A stretch of 64,000 bases of DNA from Laguncularia racemosa (taxonomy: Eukaryota; Streptophyta; Magnoliopsida; Myrtales; Combretaceae): NCBI GenBank assembly GCA_037954665.1, contig JBBMOL010000138.1, positions 1,550,001 through 1,614,000 on the forward strand. Reading direction: 5' to 3'. This document shows, piece after piece, positions 12,701 through 24,700 of this stretch (within the stretch, counting starts at the first letter, position 1; every line of letters begins with the position of its first letter). The notes below the pieces were generated by a model. That model worked only from the letters and a program-made list of their open reading frames with translations, was not told the origin of the DNA and did no database searches. Made by a program: the position numbers and the translations under genes.

Positions 12701-15700
12701 AAAATATACATATTAGGCATAAATAAGAACAAATAGGATTCAAATTATATAAAAATAATCCAGATGAGCATTTACTAATCTTGTTAGCAAGTTTGTTGTT
12801 GGAGTTCACAGAAGAAGTTGAGATTTCACTGGACATCACTTTCCTAACAAAGAGAGAACTAATCTTGAGGTTCTTTGCTCAATCAAGGAATACTAAATTA
12901 GGTGCAATATGTAATGCCCATCTAATTAGTAATTAGTGTTATTGGCTCCATCTGCATGATAGCTAACTTCTTGATAAAATATTTTAACCAGACTGATTTA
13001 CATGCAGCTACAAGCTAAAAAAGAGCTCTATATTTTACTTTCACACTCTTGCTACAACTCTCTGATAATTACTTTTCTTCAGATGAAGCTATCTCCAATA
13101 AGATTGTTTATCAGAAAAAGAGCCAATAACTGAGATATATGGATATTTGTTTTATCCACTATATTCATTGCTATACTCATCTAACTTGTATTTCTAGGAA
13201 AAATTCTTGGAAGCCATATTTTTGCCAAAATTGTTAAAACCTTTTCGATATTGATCACTCATACTATGAAGAAGAAACTGATATCATCTGCTGTTTATTT
13301 GACTCAAGAAAGGGCTAGTGTGTCTGGAGTTTTATTTTTAAAAAACAGATTCAAACAATATGAAAATAATCTAGATGAACCTTTTGTATATTAACATGTT
13401 TATTGTTGGAGTTTAATGACGAAGTTGAGATCTACCAAGCATCATTCTTTCTCTAACAAAGAGATGATTAGTCTTGAGGTTCTTTTCTCATTCAAGGATT
13501 ACTACATTAGGTGCTATAATATAATGCTTGTCTAATTGAAAACTAGTTTTATTGAGTCCATATGCATGAATCCTAACTCCTTGATAAATTTTTTTAACCA
13601 TACTAATTAGATGTAGCGTCAGGCTAAAGAAGAGCTCTATATTTTTCTTTTACACTTAATCTTGCAACAACCATCTGCCAATTACTTTCCTTCAGATGAG
13701 ACTATCTCCAATAAGATTGTTTATCATAAAAAGAGCTGACAATTGAGATATATGAATATTTTTCTCCACTATAGTCCTTTCTATACTAATACAATCATTT
13801 TTCCAAAGATATTTCATAATTCATATTTTGTTGACATTGTTGAAATCATTTCATATATTGACACTCATATCATGAAGAAGAAACTGATGTCTTCTGTTGT
13901 TTATTAGTCTCAAGAAGGGGCTAGTGTCTCAGGGATTTTAACAGCTATAGTCCTTTCTATACTAATACAATCATATTACCAAAGGATTTCTCATAAGTCA
14001 TATTTTTGCTAACACCGTTGAAATCTTTTCATATATTGACACTCATATCATGAAGAAGAAACTGACATCATCTGTTGTTTATTAGGCTCAAGAAGGAGCT
14101 AGCGTCTCAGGGGTTTTAACAGTGATGACATTAGGAATGTAAGTGGAACTTATAATGCTTTTTAATTTCTTCTTGGTTACTTGCTGACACGGACCGTCTG
14201 CAATGATCACCCATGGGCAGGTTCTACTCTGCAGTTGCTAAAACAGCTTTCAAGGGTGAGAGTCAGCAAAGCTTGCATCATTTTTGGTATGTTGAGTTGT
14301 TAAAGAAATACCTTACTTCAATAATTAATTGACTTTCATCTGTTTGCTTAACATCTTCCTTCTCTTTCATGGAAAGCAAAGGAGGTGATTCAATATGCAA
14401 CTAGAGAAAATGTAAACGAGACCTATAGTCTTGAAATACTGGATTGATTTTTGAATTTTCTGAGAAATTATATCTATAAAGGTCTATCTGAAGTCGAAAG
14501 GTCTGTTGGCCGTTAAAAAAAAAAAAGAAGAATGGTCTAATTTACGTGTTGCCTGCCGGCCAATAGAAGGCTACTAGAGGTCTAAAGATGAAATGAAATC
14601 TGCTTTATTTCTGAAAGAAAAAGTTTATGGAGAATATCAAGCTCTATTTCATTCAATAACCAAAGACAATTTATACATGCTGTCCTACACATTAGACCAG
14701 AGAGGAAACAAACAATTAAGAAGAAATATTCACTTTCCTAATCTAAAAGAATATCAAAATATATAAGTCAAACTCTATTGACCGTAACTTCTGTATTTAT
14801 TATCACCTTCATTGCTGCTCCTCTAGTAGATATTGATGCTATTTGTGAACCTGTTTCTGGATCTCTACTTTATCAAAACAATATTATCTCTGGTGCCATT
14901 ATTCCTACTTCTGCAGCTATAGGTTTACCTTATATCTAAAGTAACCATAAAGACAGCATGAATAAAGAATAGTTTGGAAAATATAAACTAAACTATTATT
15001 TCCTACACCCCTCCCCAAGCTTAAGAGGTGATGTCAATCATTCCGAGCTTGCAAGAAATCTCAATGAATAATTGTTTGGATAAGGATTTGGTCAAGATAT
15101 CTGCTTCTTGGTCATGAGTTGAAACATATTGTAGTTTGACTCCTGCCTCTTCAATCTCTAAGTTGATGAAATTGTGATCTAATCGAACATGCTTCATGCG
15201 ATCATGTTGTACTAGATTCTTAATGATGCTTAGAGTTGATTTAATTTCATTGAAAATCAAGGTTTTCTCAACTGAAATTTCAAGATCTTGTAACAGTCAT
15301 TAGAGCTAAATAACTCCACATATCCCTTGAGCTATTGCTCTATATTTTGCTTCAACACTGCTCCTACCAACCACCAATTGTTTCTTGCTTTTCCATGTTA
15401 CAAGATTGCCCTATACCTTTGTACAGTATCCTAATATAGATTTTCCATCATCAATTTCTCCTACCCAATCTGCATTTACAAAAGCCTCAATTCTTCTATT
15501 TTTTGTTTTTATTTTTTTGATAAATAATCCTTTACTTGGTGTTCCCTTCAAATATTTCAAAATGTGATTTATACCATCCAAACGGTGTTTAGTAGGAGCA
15601 TGCATAGCTTGACTCACAAGACTAATGGAGTAGGCTAGATCAAGATGAATTGGGGATAAATATGTGTCTTCCCATTAATCTCTAATATTGGCTTCGGTCT

Positions 15701-18700
15701 ATTGACATATCATTTTCTAGAGCATTAATTTTCCGATTTTAAGGTAATGATGTACTTAGAGGTTTACACCCTGCTTTACCTGTTTCTTTCAGCAAATCCA
15801 AAAAATATTTTCTTTGGTTAATAATTATCACTTTCTTACTCTGTGGTACTCTCATTCCTAAGAAAAATTTTAATTCCCCAAGTTCTTTAGTCTCAAATTC
15901 CTGCTTGATCTTCATTTTTAGCTGAATAATCTCATTCTAGTCATCACTTGTAATAATAATATTTACATAGACAATTAAAGTAGATTTCAATCTTTCTGCA
16001 CTTAGCTTCACAAATAAAGTATACTCTGCTTGACTTTGTTTATATCCTAGTTTGATCAAAGTATCTTTGAATTTTGTGAACCAAGCCCTAGGTGACTGCT
16101 TTAGGCTATACAAAGATTTATTTAACTTGCATAACTTTCTGGTCAAACTTTTAGATGAAAAACCAGGAGGAATTTGCACATAGGTTTCCTCCTCCAATTC
16201 TCCATTTAAGAAAGCATTTTTAATATCTAGCTGGTATGAGGCCAGTCTAAGTTTGTATCTAGAGATAAAATTACTCTAATGGAATTCAATTTAGTGATTG
16301 GAGCAAAAGTTTCTTCATAATTTATTCCATAAGTTTGGTTATAACCTTGAGCAATCAAACGTACCTTATAACTTTTTATGCTGCCATCTAATTTATGTTT
16401 TATGCAAAAAAACCCACTTGCTCTCGACAACTTTCTTATCCTCAAGTAAATCTACTATATGCCAAGTGTTACTTTTGTACAATGCTTGCAACTTATCTAA
16501 TACAACATCCTTCCATTTTGATATCTCCAGAGTTTTGTGGATATTCTTAGGAATTACCTCCTCATTGGCATGAACAAGGCAAGCCCTATATTCAGGAGAC
16601 AATTTTGAATAATTCACATAATTATATATAGGATATTTTGTATAAATCCTGTCAAAAAATAGAGTTCAAATCTTATTCTCATTGATTATTCCACTAGGAA
16701 TTTATATAACATAGAATAGTTACAATATTAATTAGGAAACTTTCTTAAAAAACAATTTCCTAAACTATATCTGTACAATATCTAAAAATAAATACATATA
16801 ATCTCTAAAAAATAAATATATATATATTTTTTACACTCCCCGTCAAGCTAGTGAATTGGAACTTCCCATTCCCAACTTGGACACAATCCTCTCAAACGTT
16901 GAACTGTTCAACCCTTTGGTGAGAATGTATGTAAGTTGTTCATGTGTTGATACATATGGAGTGCATATTAGGCTACTGTCCAATTTTTCCTTGATGAAAT
17001 GTTTGTCAATCTCAATGTGTTTAGTTTGATCATGTTGAACTGGGTTGTGAGCTATGCTTGTTGCTGACTTATTGTCACAATAGAGCTTCATCAACCCAAC
17101 CCAATTAATCTTTAAGTCTTCAATGATGATTTTCAATTATAGTAGTTCACATATGCCTTGTGCCATTGCACGAAATTCTGCCTCAGCACTAGACCGTGCA
17201 ACCATACTTTGTTTCTTACTTTTCTATGTCATTAGATTTCCTTCAATAAAAGTGCAATACCCTATTGTTGATCGCCTATCAACAATAGATCCTACATAGT
17301 TTGCATTAGTGTAGGCTTCAAGAGTTATGTCATTATCTCTTTCAAACAAAATCCCCCTTCTTGGTGTTCCTTTGAGGTACTGTAGAATTCTATATGCAAC
17401 TTGTAAATGAGTCTTTCTTGAGCTATGCATGAACTGGCTTATCAAACTTATTGCATAAGCTATGTCAGGTCTAGTATGAGACAAGTAAATGAGTTGTTCG
17501 ACAAGACGTCGATACATTTCTCTGTTCACTATGGCATCTTCTTTTGCATTCCCTAGTTTATGATTTGGGTCTATAGGGGTACTTGCTGGTTTAAATGCAG
17601 GTTGACCTGTTTCTTTAAGCAAATCAGTCGCATACTTTTGTTGGGATATAAAAACCCCCCTTTTTGAATGAGCAACTTCAATTCTTAGGAAATACTTTAA
17701 TCTCCCCAACGTCTTGATCTCGAATTCTTTAGCTAGGCATTGACTCAAAACCTGTTGTTCTCTTTCATCATTTCCAATCAAAATGATGTCATCCACATAC
17801 ATTAGTAAGGCTATCATCCCTCTTGAAGCTAAGTGTTTGACGAACAAAGTTTGGTCTCCTTGACTTGTTTGTATCTTGAAGCCAACATAACTCTAGAAAA
17901 TCTCCCAAACCATGCCCGAGGAGATTGTTTAAGACCATATAAAGCTTTATTCAACTTACACACTGTGTTAGTACTCATATTTTTCCCGTACCTAGGTAGG
18001 ACTTTCATATAAATCTCATCCTCTAGTTTTCCATGTAGGAATGCATTTTTCACATCAAACTGTTGTAACGCCCACCCAAGGTTAGCAGCTAGGGACAAAA
18101 TGACTCTCACCGTGTTCATTTTTGCAACTGGCGCAAACATTTCCAGATAGTCAATTCCATAAGTTTGTGTGTATCCTTTGTCTACTAACCTTGCCTTATA
18201 TCTCTCAATCAACCCATCAGCCTTATATTTTATTGTATAGACCCATTTGCAACCTATAGGCCTCTTTCTTGTTGGCAATTTGACTAGTTCCCAAGTCCTA
18301 TTTTTCTCAAGAGCCTCCATTTTAATATCCATGGCTTGCTTCCATTTTTCATTAGATAACGCCTCAGATAGGGTAGTAGGAAGAGTGATGGTGTTAAGAT
18401 TGACAAGAAAGGCTCTGTAGTTAGGGGAGGATTTTTGGAAAGAAAGGTAGTGTGACAAGGGGTATAGTAGTCTTTTTGTGCATTCTCTCTTTTCTTTCCT
18501 AAGGGCAATTGGAAGGTTCTGATCATCATCATTATTTGTGGTTCAGTTTCACTTTGCAAAGTTGGACAATCCGAAATTGTTACCTCATTTAAAGGACTCG
18601 ATTCAAATTCTTGAACTTGCACAAATTCTGGAATGTGAATGTCCCTTTTTTGTCTTGAGTACACCAAGTTCTTACCGAATTGCACATCTTCAAGAACAGA

Positions 18701-21700
18701 TTTTTCAGGGTTAGAAACATGTGGGCTAATAGCTAGAGACTCAACCAATGTGGACTCAACAAGTGTGGGTTGAGGGGATTGAGTTGGCAGAGAAAGATCA
18801 CTCAACTCAAGAAGAAAACTCTCCATACTCACCTTATCTTCCCTAAAGCTCTCCCTTTGAAGATAAGGTTGGGTGAAATATGCTTCTTGCTCACAGAAAG
18901 TGACATTCCTTGATACAAAAAATTTCTTAGATGGAAGATGATAACACTTATATTCTTTCTGAGTTGAGGAATATCCCAAAAAAACACACTTTAGGGCTCG
19001 AGGATTAAGTTTTCCTTTGTTTTGATTATGGACATGAACAAAAGGATACACACCAAAAAATGCGAGGTGTAAGATGAGTTGCGATGGACAAATTTGGATA
19101 GAAAGAAGAAAGTACTTCTATTGGACTCTTGAATCCTAATACTTGAGTGGGAAGTCTATTAATAAGATATGTGGCTGTGAGAACAACTTCTCCCAAAAAA
19201 TGTTTTGGAACACATTTTTGGAATAACAATGCTTGTGTTTGATCTAAAGGATGTCTATTTTTCTCCTTAGCCACACCAATTTTTTGTGGTGTTTTGACAC
19301 AAGAAGATTCATAAATTATTCCCTCTTTTTCACAATAAGGAGTGATGATTTGATTGAAATAATCCTGAGCATTATCAGATCTTAGTCTTTTAATACTTAC
19401 GCCAAATTGATTTTTTATCATTGAAAAGAAATTAAGGAACACGGAACTAACATCAGATTCATGCTTGAGCAAGAAGACCCAGGTGACTCGAGTACAGTCA
19501 TCAATGAAAGTTACAAACCATCGTGCTCCAAAAACATTAGAAATAGTGGAGGGACCCCAAATATCGGTATGAATAAGATAAAAAGGAAAAGTGCTTTTTT
19601 TATTATTTATTGGAAAAGGTATACACTTGTGTTTAGCAAGCTCACACACCTCACAATGAAGACTCTCAACATCAAGTTTAGAAAATAATGAAGGAAATAA
19701 AACTTTAACAATCTTAAAAGATGGATGACCTAAATGGCAATGATAAAGTAAGGTTCTTTCTTTATTGGATAAGATGGATTCAGACATGAAAGAATGAGAA
19801 AATCTGTTTTTGAAATCACTCGCTTTAATTGACCCTTCAAGGCAATAAAGACCATCTTGTTCTTTAGCAAGTCTAATCATCCTCCCCGAATCCTTTTCCT
19901 GAAATATACAATAATTATTGTAAAATATCATTTTGCAAGACAAATTTTGTGTGAGTTTTTGTATAGAAATAAGATTGGTAGATAATTTGGTAACATGGAG
20001 GACATTTTTTAAGGTTATGGATGAGTTGATTCAGACATCTCCTATACTAGCTACAATTGCTAGGGTTCCATCTATAGTGGCAATTGTCTTATTACTTGGA
20101 CGTGGAGTGTATGTGGAAAAATATTTGGAAGAGTGGGTCATGTGGTCGGTGGCTCCTGAATCCATGATCCAAGAGTGTTGTAAGGGTGTTTCTGAGACAT
20201 TAAATCCAAATGAAAGACGCTTCTCACCTAAATATGCCAAAGAACAAATACCTAAAGGTTTCTCCATGTTACTAAGGAAGGATCTCACCCTTTCAATCTC
20301 CTCTTGATTCAAATTGTTTGGCTCCTGTCGATTCTCTTCCTTTGTTGCATCAACTGCAATGTGAGCCTGTTCTGGACCACGAGATGGACTACTTTTTTGC
20401 CCCCACTCACAACTTGAAGGCTTCCCATGCAATTTTCAGCATTTTTCCTTAGTGTGATGCGGCTTTTTACAATAAATGCACCATAATTCTTCTCGATTCA
20501 AGCTCTTGAATTCAACATTTTTTACAGCTTCAAAACTAGTATTTTTTTCTGCTCCTCTTGAACTAGTTTTGGCATTTTTAACTATCATGGCCGAGCCATT
20601 TGTGGGAGAAAACTCAAGCATTAGAATCCTCCTACTTTCCTCGCCCCTAATAATGGCTACTACTACTTCATTGAAGCATGGAACCTCCTGTTTTTCAAGA
20701 ATTTGAATTCTGACATGATCAAATTCAGGATTCAAACCAACCATGAAATCATAAACTCTATCTTGTTCGATAAAATTCTTGAGAATTACAGCATCTTCTG
20801 GATACCTAGTCTAAATCACTCTATAGTGATCAAATTCTTGCCATAAGGATTTTAGTTGATTAGCATACTCTGTCACTGTTTTGGTTCCTTGTTTTGTAGC
20901 CATAGTTTTAACCTTCACCTCATATTCTCGAGTTGCATCTTTAGCCTTTGAATATGTTTGTTGGATTGCATCCCAAATATCCTTGGTTGTGGCCATAAAC
21001 ATCACTGTATCACTTATCTCAGGGATCATAGAGCTCCATAACCATGCCATGATCATAGAATCCTCCTCATCCCACTTCTCAAACAATGGGTCTTTTAGTT
21101 GTGGTCCAGTTCCAGTGAGATGACTTATTTTCCCTTTTCCTTTCGGAATGGTTCGGCCATTTCAAATAGTTATTCCCATCTAACCTATATGCTGCTTGAA
21201 TGTGCTGTAATTCTCCAGGTTGTTGAAAACAATTTCCATCCTCCATAGTTTGAGTAACGTGATCAAATTGTGCTGTAATTTCAGACATCATGACCAGATC
21301 AACACGCCAAGCACACCAAAACCTCTTGCGCAATCAAGTAGCACACAGAGCCAAAGTTACCCTCTTACATGGATTTCGATGACCCTGGCAATGTTGCAGA
21401 AGAAGGAACATTGATTTCCTAGCGATTTCGACAACCAATAGAAATGTCGCTCTGGTGACCCTAGCGACTTCGACAACCCTAGCAATGTTGCCGGAACAGC
21501 AGAAGATGACCGGCAACCCTAGTGATTCCGGCGACCAATCGAAGCGTTGCTCTGGTGACCCTAGTGACTCCAGTGACCAACAAAAACGTTGACGAAGATG
21601 GAACATGGATTCCAGTAACCCTACTGGCTTTGGCGACCCACGGTGATCATAGATCATGCCACTGTAGTTCGTGTGAGTTCGCCTAGCGACTCCAAGCAAA

Positions 21701-24700
21701 CTCCGGCGATGCACAGCGTCTTTGGCGACTTGTGGGTGAGAGAGCTGGTCGGGTTTAAGAGAATTTCAGTGATGAAGGCCGAAAAATTAGAGTTCCGACA
21801 ATGAAGGCCAAAAAATTAGGGTTCCAGTGATGTAGGCTAGAAAAATTAGGATTCTAGCGATGACAGCCGGAAGAAATTACGATTTTGCCATGTCAAAAAA
21901 TAGAGTTCAAATCTTATTCTCATTGATTATTTCACTAGGAATTTATATAACATAGAATAGTCACAATATTAATTAGGAAACTTTCCTAAAAAATAATTTC
22001 CTAAACTATATTTGTACAATATCTAAAAATAAATACATATAATCTCTAAAAAATAAATACATATATTTTTTCTACATATCCTTTTCCCTTTTCTTAAAGC
22101 AATTGGTAGGTCATCTTTTTTAGATCAGGAAAGCTTCTTAAATCTATCAACTCCACGGCTATTTCCTTAAGTGTTCAAAACTGAAAACCCTTCCATCATT
22201 ATGGACTTTCAGCCTATATTGTGTTGTAACACAATATACAAGTGCATTTCCAAACTTTTGGTGAAGAGGTTGAAATTGGTGTTGCCCTACTTATTTGGTG
22301 GGAAAAGAGTAGACAGCCTTTATTAAAGGGTGAAATTGTTGATAATATTTTTGTGGCTTGAGCTTTTACATGGCTACTGCAAGCAAAGACCTAGAGCTAG
22401 ATGTGCTATCAAGCTAGACATACTAAAGGTTTATGACCATGTTCGATGGTATTTCATTGAGCAATTGATGAAAGCTATGGAATTCTCACCCCAATTTACA
22501 GATTGGATTATGCGATGTGTATTGACGCCAAAATTTTCTATAAACTTGAATGGAGAACTTGTAGGTTTCTTCTCTAGCTCACGTGGTCTCTGTTAAGGTG
22601 ATCCCATTTGTCCATACCTTTTTGTTTTAGTCATGGAGATTTTTTCATGCATAATGAGAGAGACAACTCAGAAAGGGGGGTTTTCTTTCCATTGGAGATG
22701 CAAAAAAGAAAGGCTTAAATCATTTATGTTTTGCAGATGATGTGCTTATTTTTTCACGTGGAGACTTATCTTCAATCAGGCTAATTAAAGAGGCTCTGAA
22801 CGATTTCTACATGCTGTTGGATCTAAAGGCTAGCAATGTTAAAAGTTCTATATTTTTTAAGTGGTGTAACTGAGGATATAAGGGCATAAATTCTCCAGGT
22901 TTTGGCTTTTGAAGGAGTGTGGCCAATAAAATATTTGGGGGTTCCCTTTTCCTCATCTAAGCCAAATAAGACCACTTGCCAATTTCTTGTGGAGTGGTTT
23001 ACTAAGCATATCAATAATTGGACTTGCAAATTCCTTTCATATGCAGGTCAGGTGCAATTAGTTAAAAGTGTCATTTTTTTCTATCAAGGTGTATTGGACT
23101 TCTATTTTCATCCTACCCAAGAGCATCTTGAATATGCTCACTATGAAATTGAACAGGTTTTAATGGAATGGAAATGATGAATTTAAAGCTAGGACGAAGG
23201 TGGATTGGAATTCTGATGTAAACCAAGGGTGGAAGGTGGCTTGGGCATTATTGATCTGATTGCTTGGAATAATGGGATGGCACAACTTAAGTGCATTAAG
23301 CATCTTGTCTTGAATATGAGGGATGCTTTGTGGCCAAGTTGGGCACATTCTAAACTAATCAAGGAGAAGATTTCTAGTCTATGAAAATACTAGCTATGGC
23401 CTCATGGACTTGGCGCAAGATTATGCAATTACAGCCTCTCGCCCAAAGTCTTGGGAAATGGAAACTCAATTTCATTATGTTATGATGAGTGGCATCCAAA
23501 AGGCACCTTGACTTTTTGGCTTGGTGAACGTGCTGTTTACTCCTCTGACCTTCCAAAGGAGGCATGCCTTTGCTGCATTGTGAGAGAGGATCGTTGGGAC
23601 TGGCCAGCAAGTGCTCCTTGGCATGCCATTAGAGGAGAGCGTGCAGTATGGTGCCTAATGTGCGGAGGGAAGACAGTTTGGTTTGGAAGGAACACCCAAC
23701 AAAGAAATTATCTATAAGGAGGCCTATAGAGCTACTAGACAGCAAGGGCCTAAAGTTCCCTAGATGCACTTTGTATGGTCAAAAAACCTGGTATCAAAAC
23801 ACACCTTCATCCTCTAGCTGGTTGCTCAACAAAAGCTTTACACCCTTGATAAATTATTGCAGTGGGGTATGGGGAATCAAAATTGCTGTTATATGTGCTG
23901 AAATGAGGAAGACACATGACCATTTGTTTTTAAAATGTCCTTTTTGGTGGACATTTGGAGAAGATTGGAGGATACCTTTCCTACCTTGTGCAGGCTTGCT
24001 GTCCAGTTTGACTAACATCAAGGATCTCTTCAATGAAGTTGGCCCTAGATTACCATCTTCTTGGAAGATAATATCCAGCTTGGTTATTTATTATGTATGA
24101 AAGGATAGGAATGAGAAAAGGCTGGGTATTAGTGTGTGTAGTTCTAGTGATGTCTATTATATTGTTCTTTTTTGATTTTATGCTATCGAGTTTATTACCA
24201 TTTTGTTTTTGTAAGGTGCCTTGTTCAAAATCTTAGGTATCTAATGAGTCTATCTTTTGATGTATAGTTCTTTATACATAATGAAATATTGACTTTTACC
24301 ACCCCCAACCTCCCCCACACCCCCCCGCCCCAAAAAAAAAGTACTCTAAATGTGTATATAAGAAAATGTACTGTACTTCTTCAAAGTCATGAAAATTATT
24401 ACCAATTTCTATGCAAATATTAACCAGACGTATCCAATCCTATGTCAACATAGTTGCAGAATGATTCGTTTATGGTAGTTTCCATTTTTTTAGTAGCAGT
24501 GATATACTAGAGGGAGCTCCTGTAGCACCTTGGGTAGCTTGCTAACTAGGCTTTGTCCTCATTTTATAGAGTTTTGTACGCATTTATTTGTCTTCAATGA
24601 AATTACGATTTACAGATAAAAAAAGAAATAAGCTCTAGTTAGGTTATCATATGATTCCACAAGTCTTCAAACTCAGACAAGGAATGATGTTGGACTTTAG

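Larger units (their letters stand above)
12737..14138 (+). repeat. Tandem segmental duplication of SOS1 exon 8 with its upstream intron
   Basis: Unit A runs from about 12737 to 13346 and unit B from about 13347 to 13941 (period ~606). Unit C (about 13942-14138) repeats only the last ~180 nt and ends in the functional exon 8. The units share landmarks such as gattcaaa at 12737 and 13347, tctccaataagattgtttatca, and tcatgaagaagaaactga just before each exon copy. Unit C is closest to B (tatagtcctttctatactaa at 13768 and 13945), which suggests two successive duplication steps. Confidence 0.85.
16650..22076 (-). mobile_element. Copia-2, full-length LTR retrotransposon nested in Copia-1
   Basis: A minus-strand Ty1/Copia element with both LTRs (16650-16835 and 21893-22076), both starting tgtca and ending taca. 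The domain order is gag, protease, integrase, RT, RNase H, which defines Copia. The LTRs differ by about six substitutions, mostly transitions, plus small gaps in an AT run (about 97% identity by eye), so the insertion is fairly young. A polypurine tract (minus strand ttgacggggag) abuts the 3' LTR. The primer binding site after the 5' LTR begins TGG but does not match the usual initiator-Met tRNA sequence. Confidence 0.92.
14590..22130 (-). mobile_element. Copia-1, 3' half only, split by Copia-2
   Basis: A Copia element on the minus strand. Its left part is 14590-16649 and its right part 22077-22130, with Copia-2 between. At the split the two sides continue one Copia reading frame in the linker just before the reverse transcriptase. 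The coding remains are RT and RNase H (15021-16617). A 3' LTR ends at 15007 (…tcctaca), next to a purine tract read on the minus strand as gcttggggaggggtg. The gag and integrase half and the 5' LTR are missing; LINE-B begins where the copy stops. The left LTR edge is uncertain. Confidence 0.75.
22131..24341 (+). mobile_element. LINE-B, 5'-truncated L1-type retrotransposon
   Basis: A plus-strand LINE ORF2 starting inside the RT domain (KLLKSINSTAI, then QPILCC) and running through TPKFSINLNGELVGFF and the catalytic FADD box (22730-22741). It ends in a 3' tail with a C-rich stretch and A's. It is broken by many stops and frameshifts. It begins where Copia-1 homology ends, as expected for a truncated insertion into Copia-1. 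The stretch 22330-24100 carries the open fragments. Confidence 0.85.

Noticed and set aside
16650..22076. Endogenous pararetrovirus as source of the reverse transcriptases
   Set aside because: Integrase precedes RT, paired LTRs, tRNA-Met primer sites and polypurine tracts define Ty1/Copia retrotransposons; no movement or coat protein is seen.
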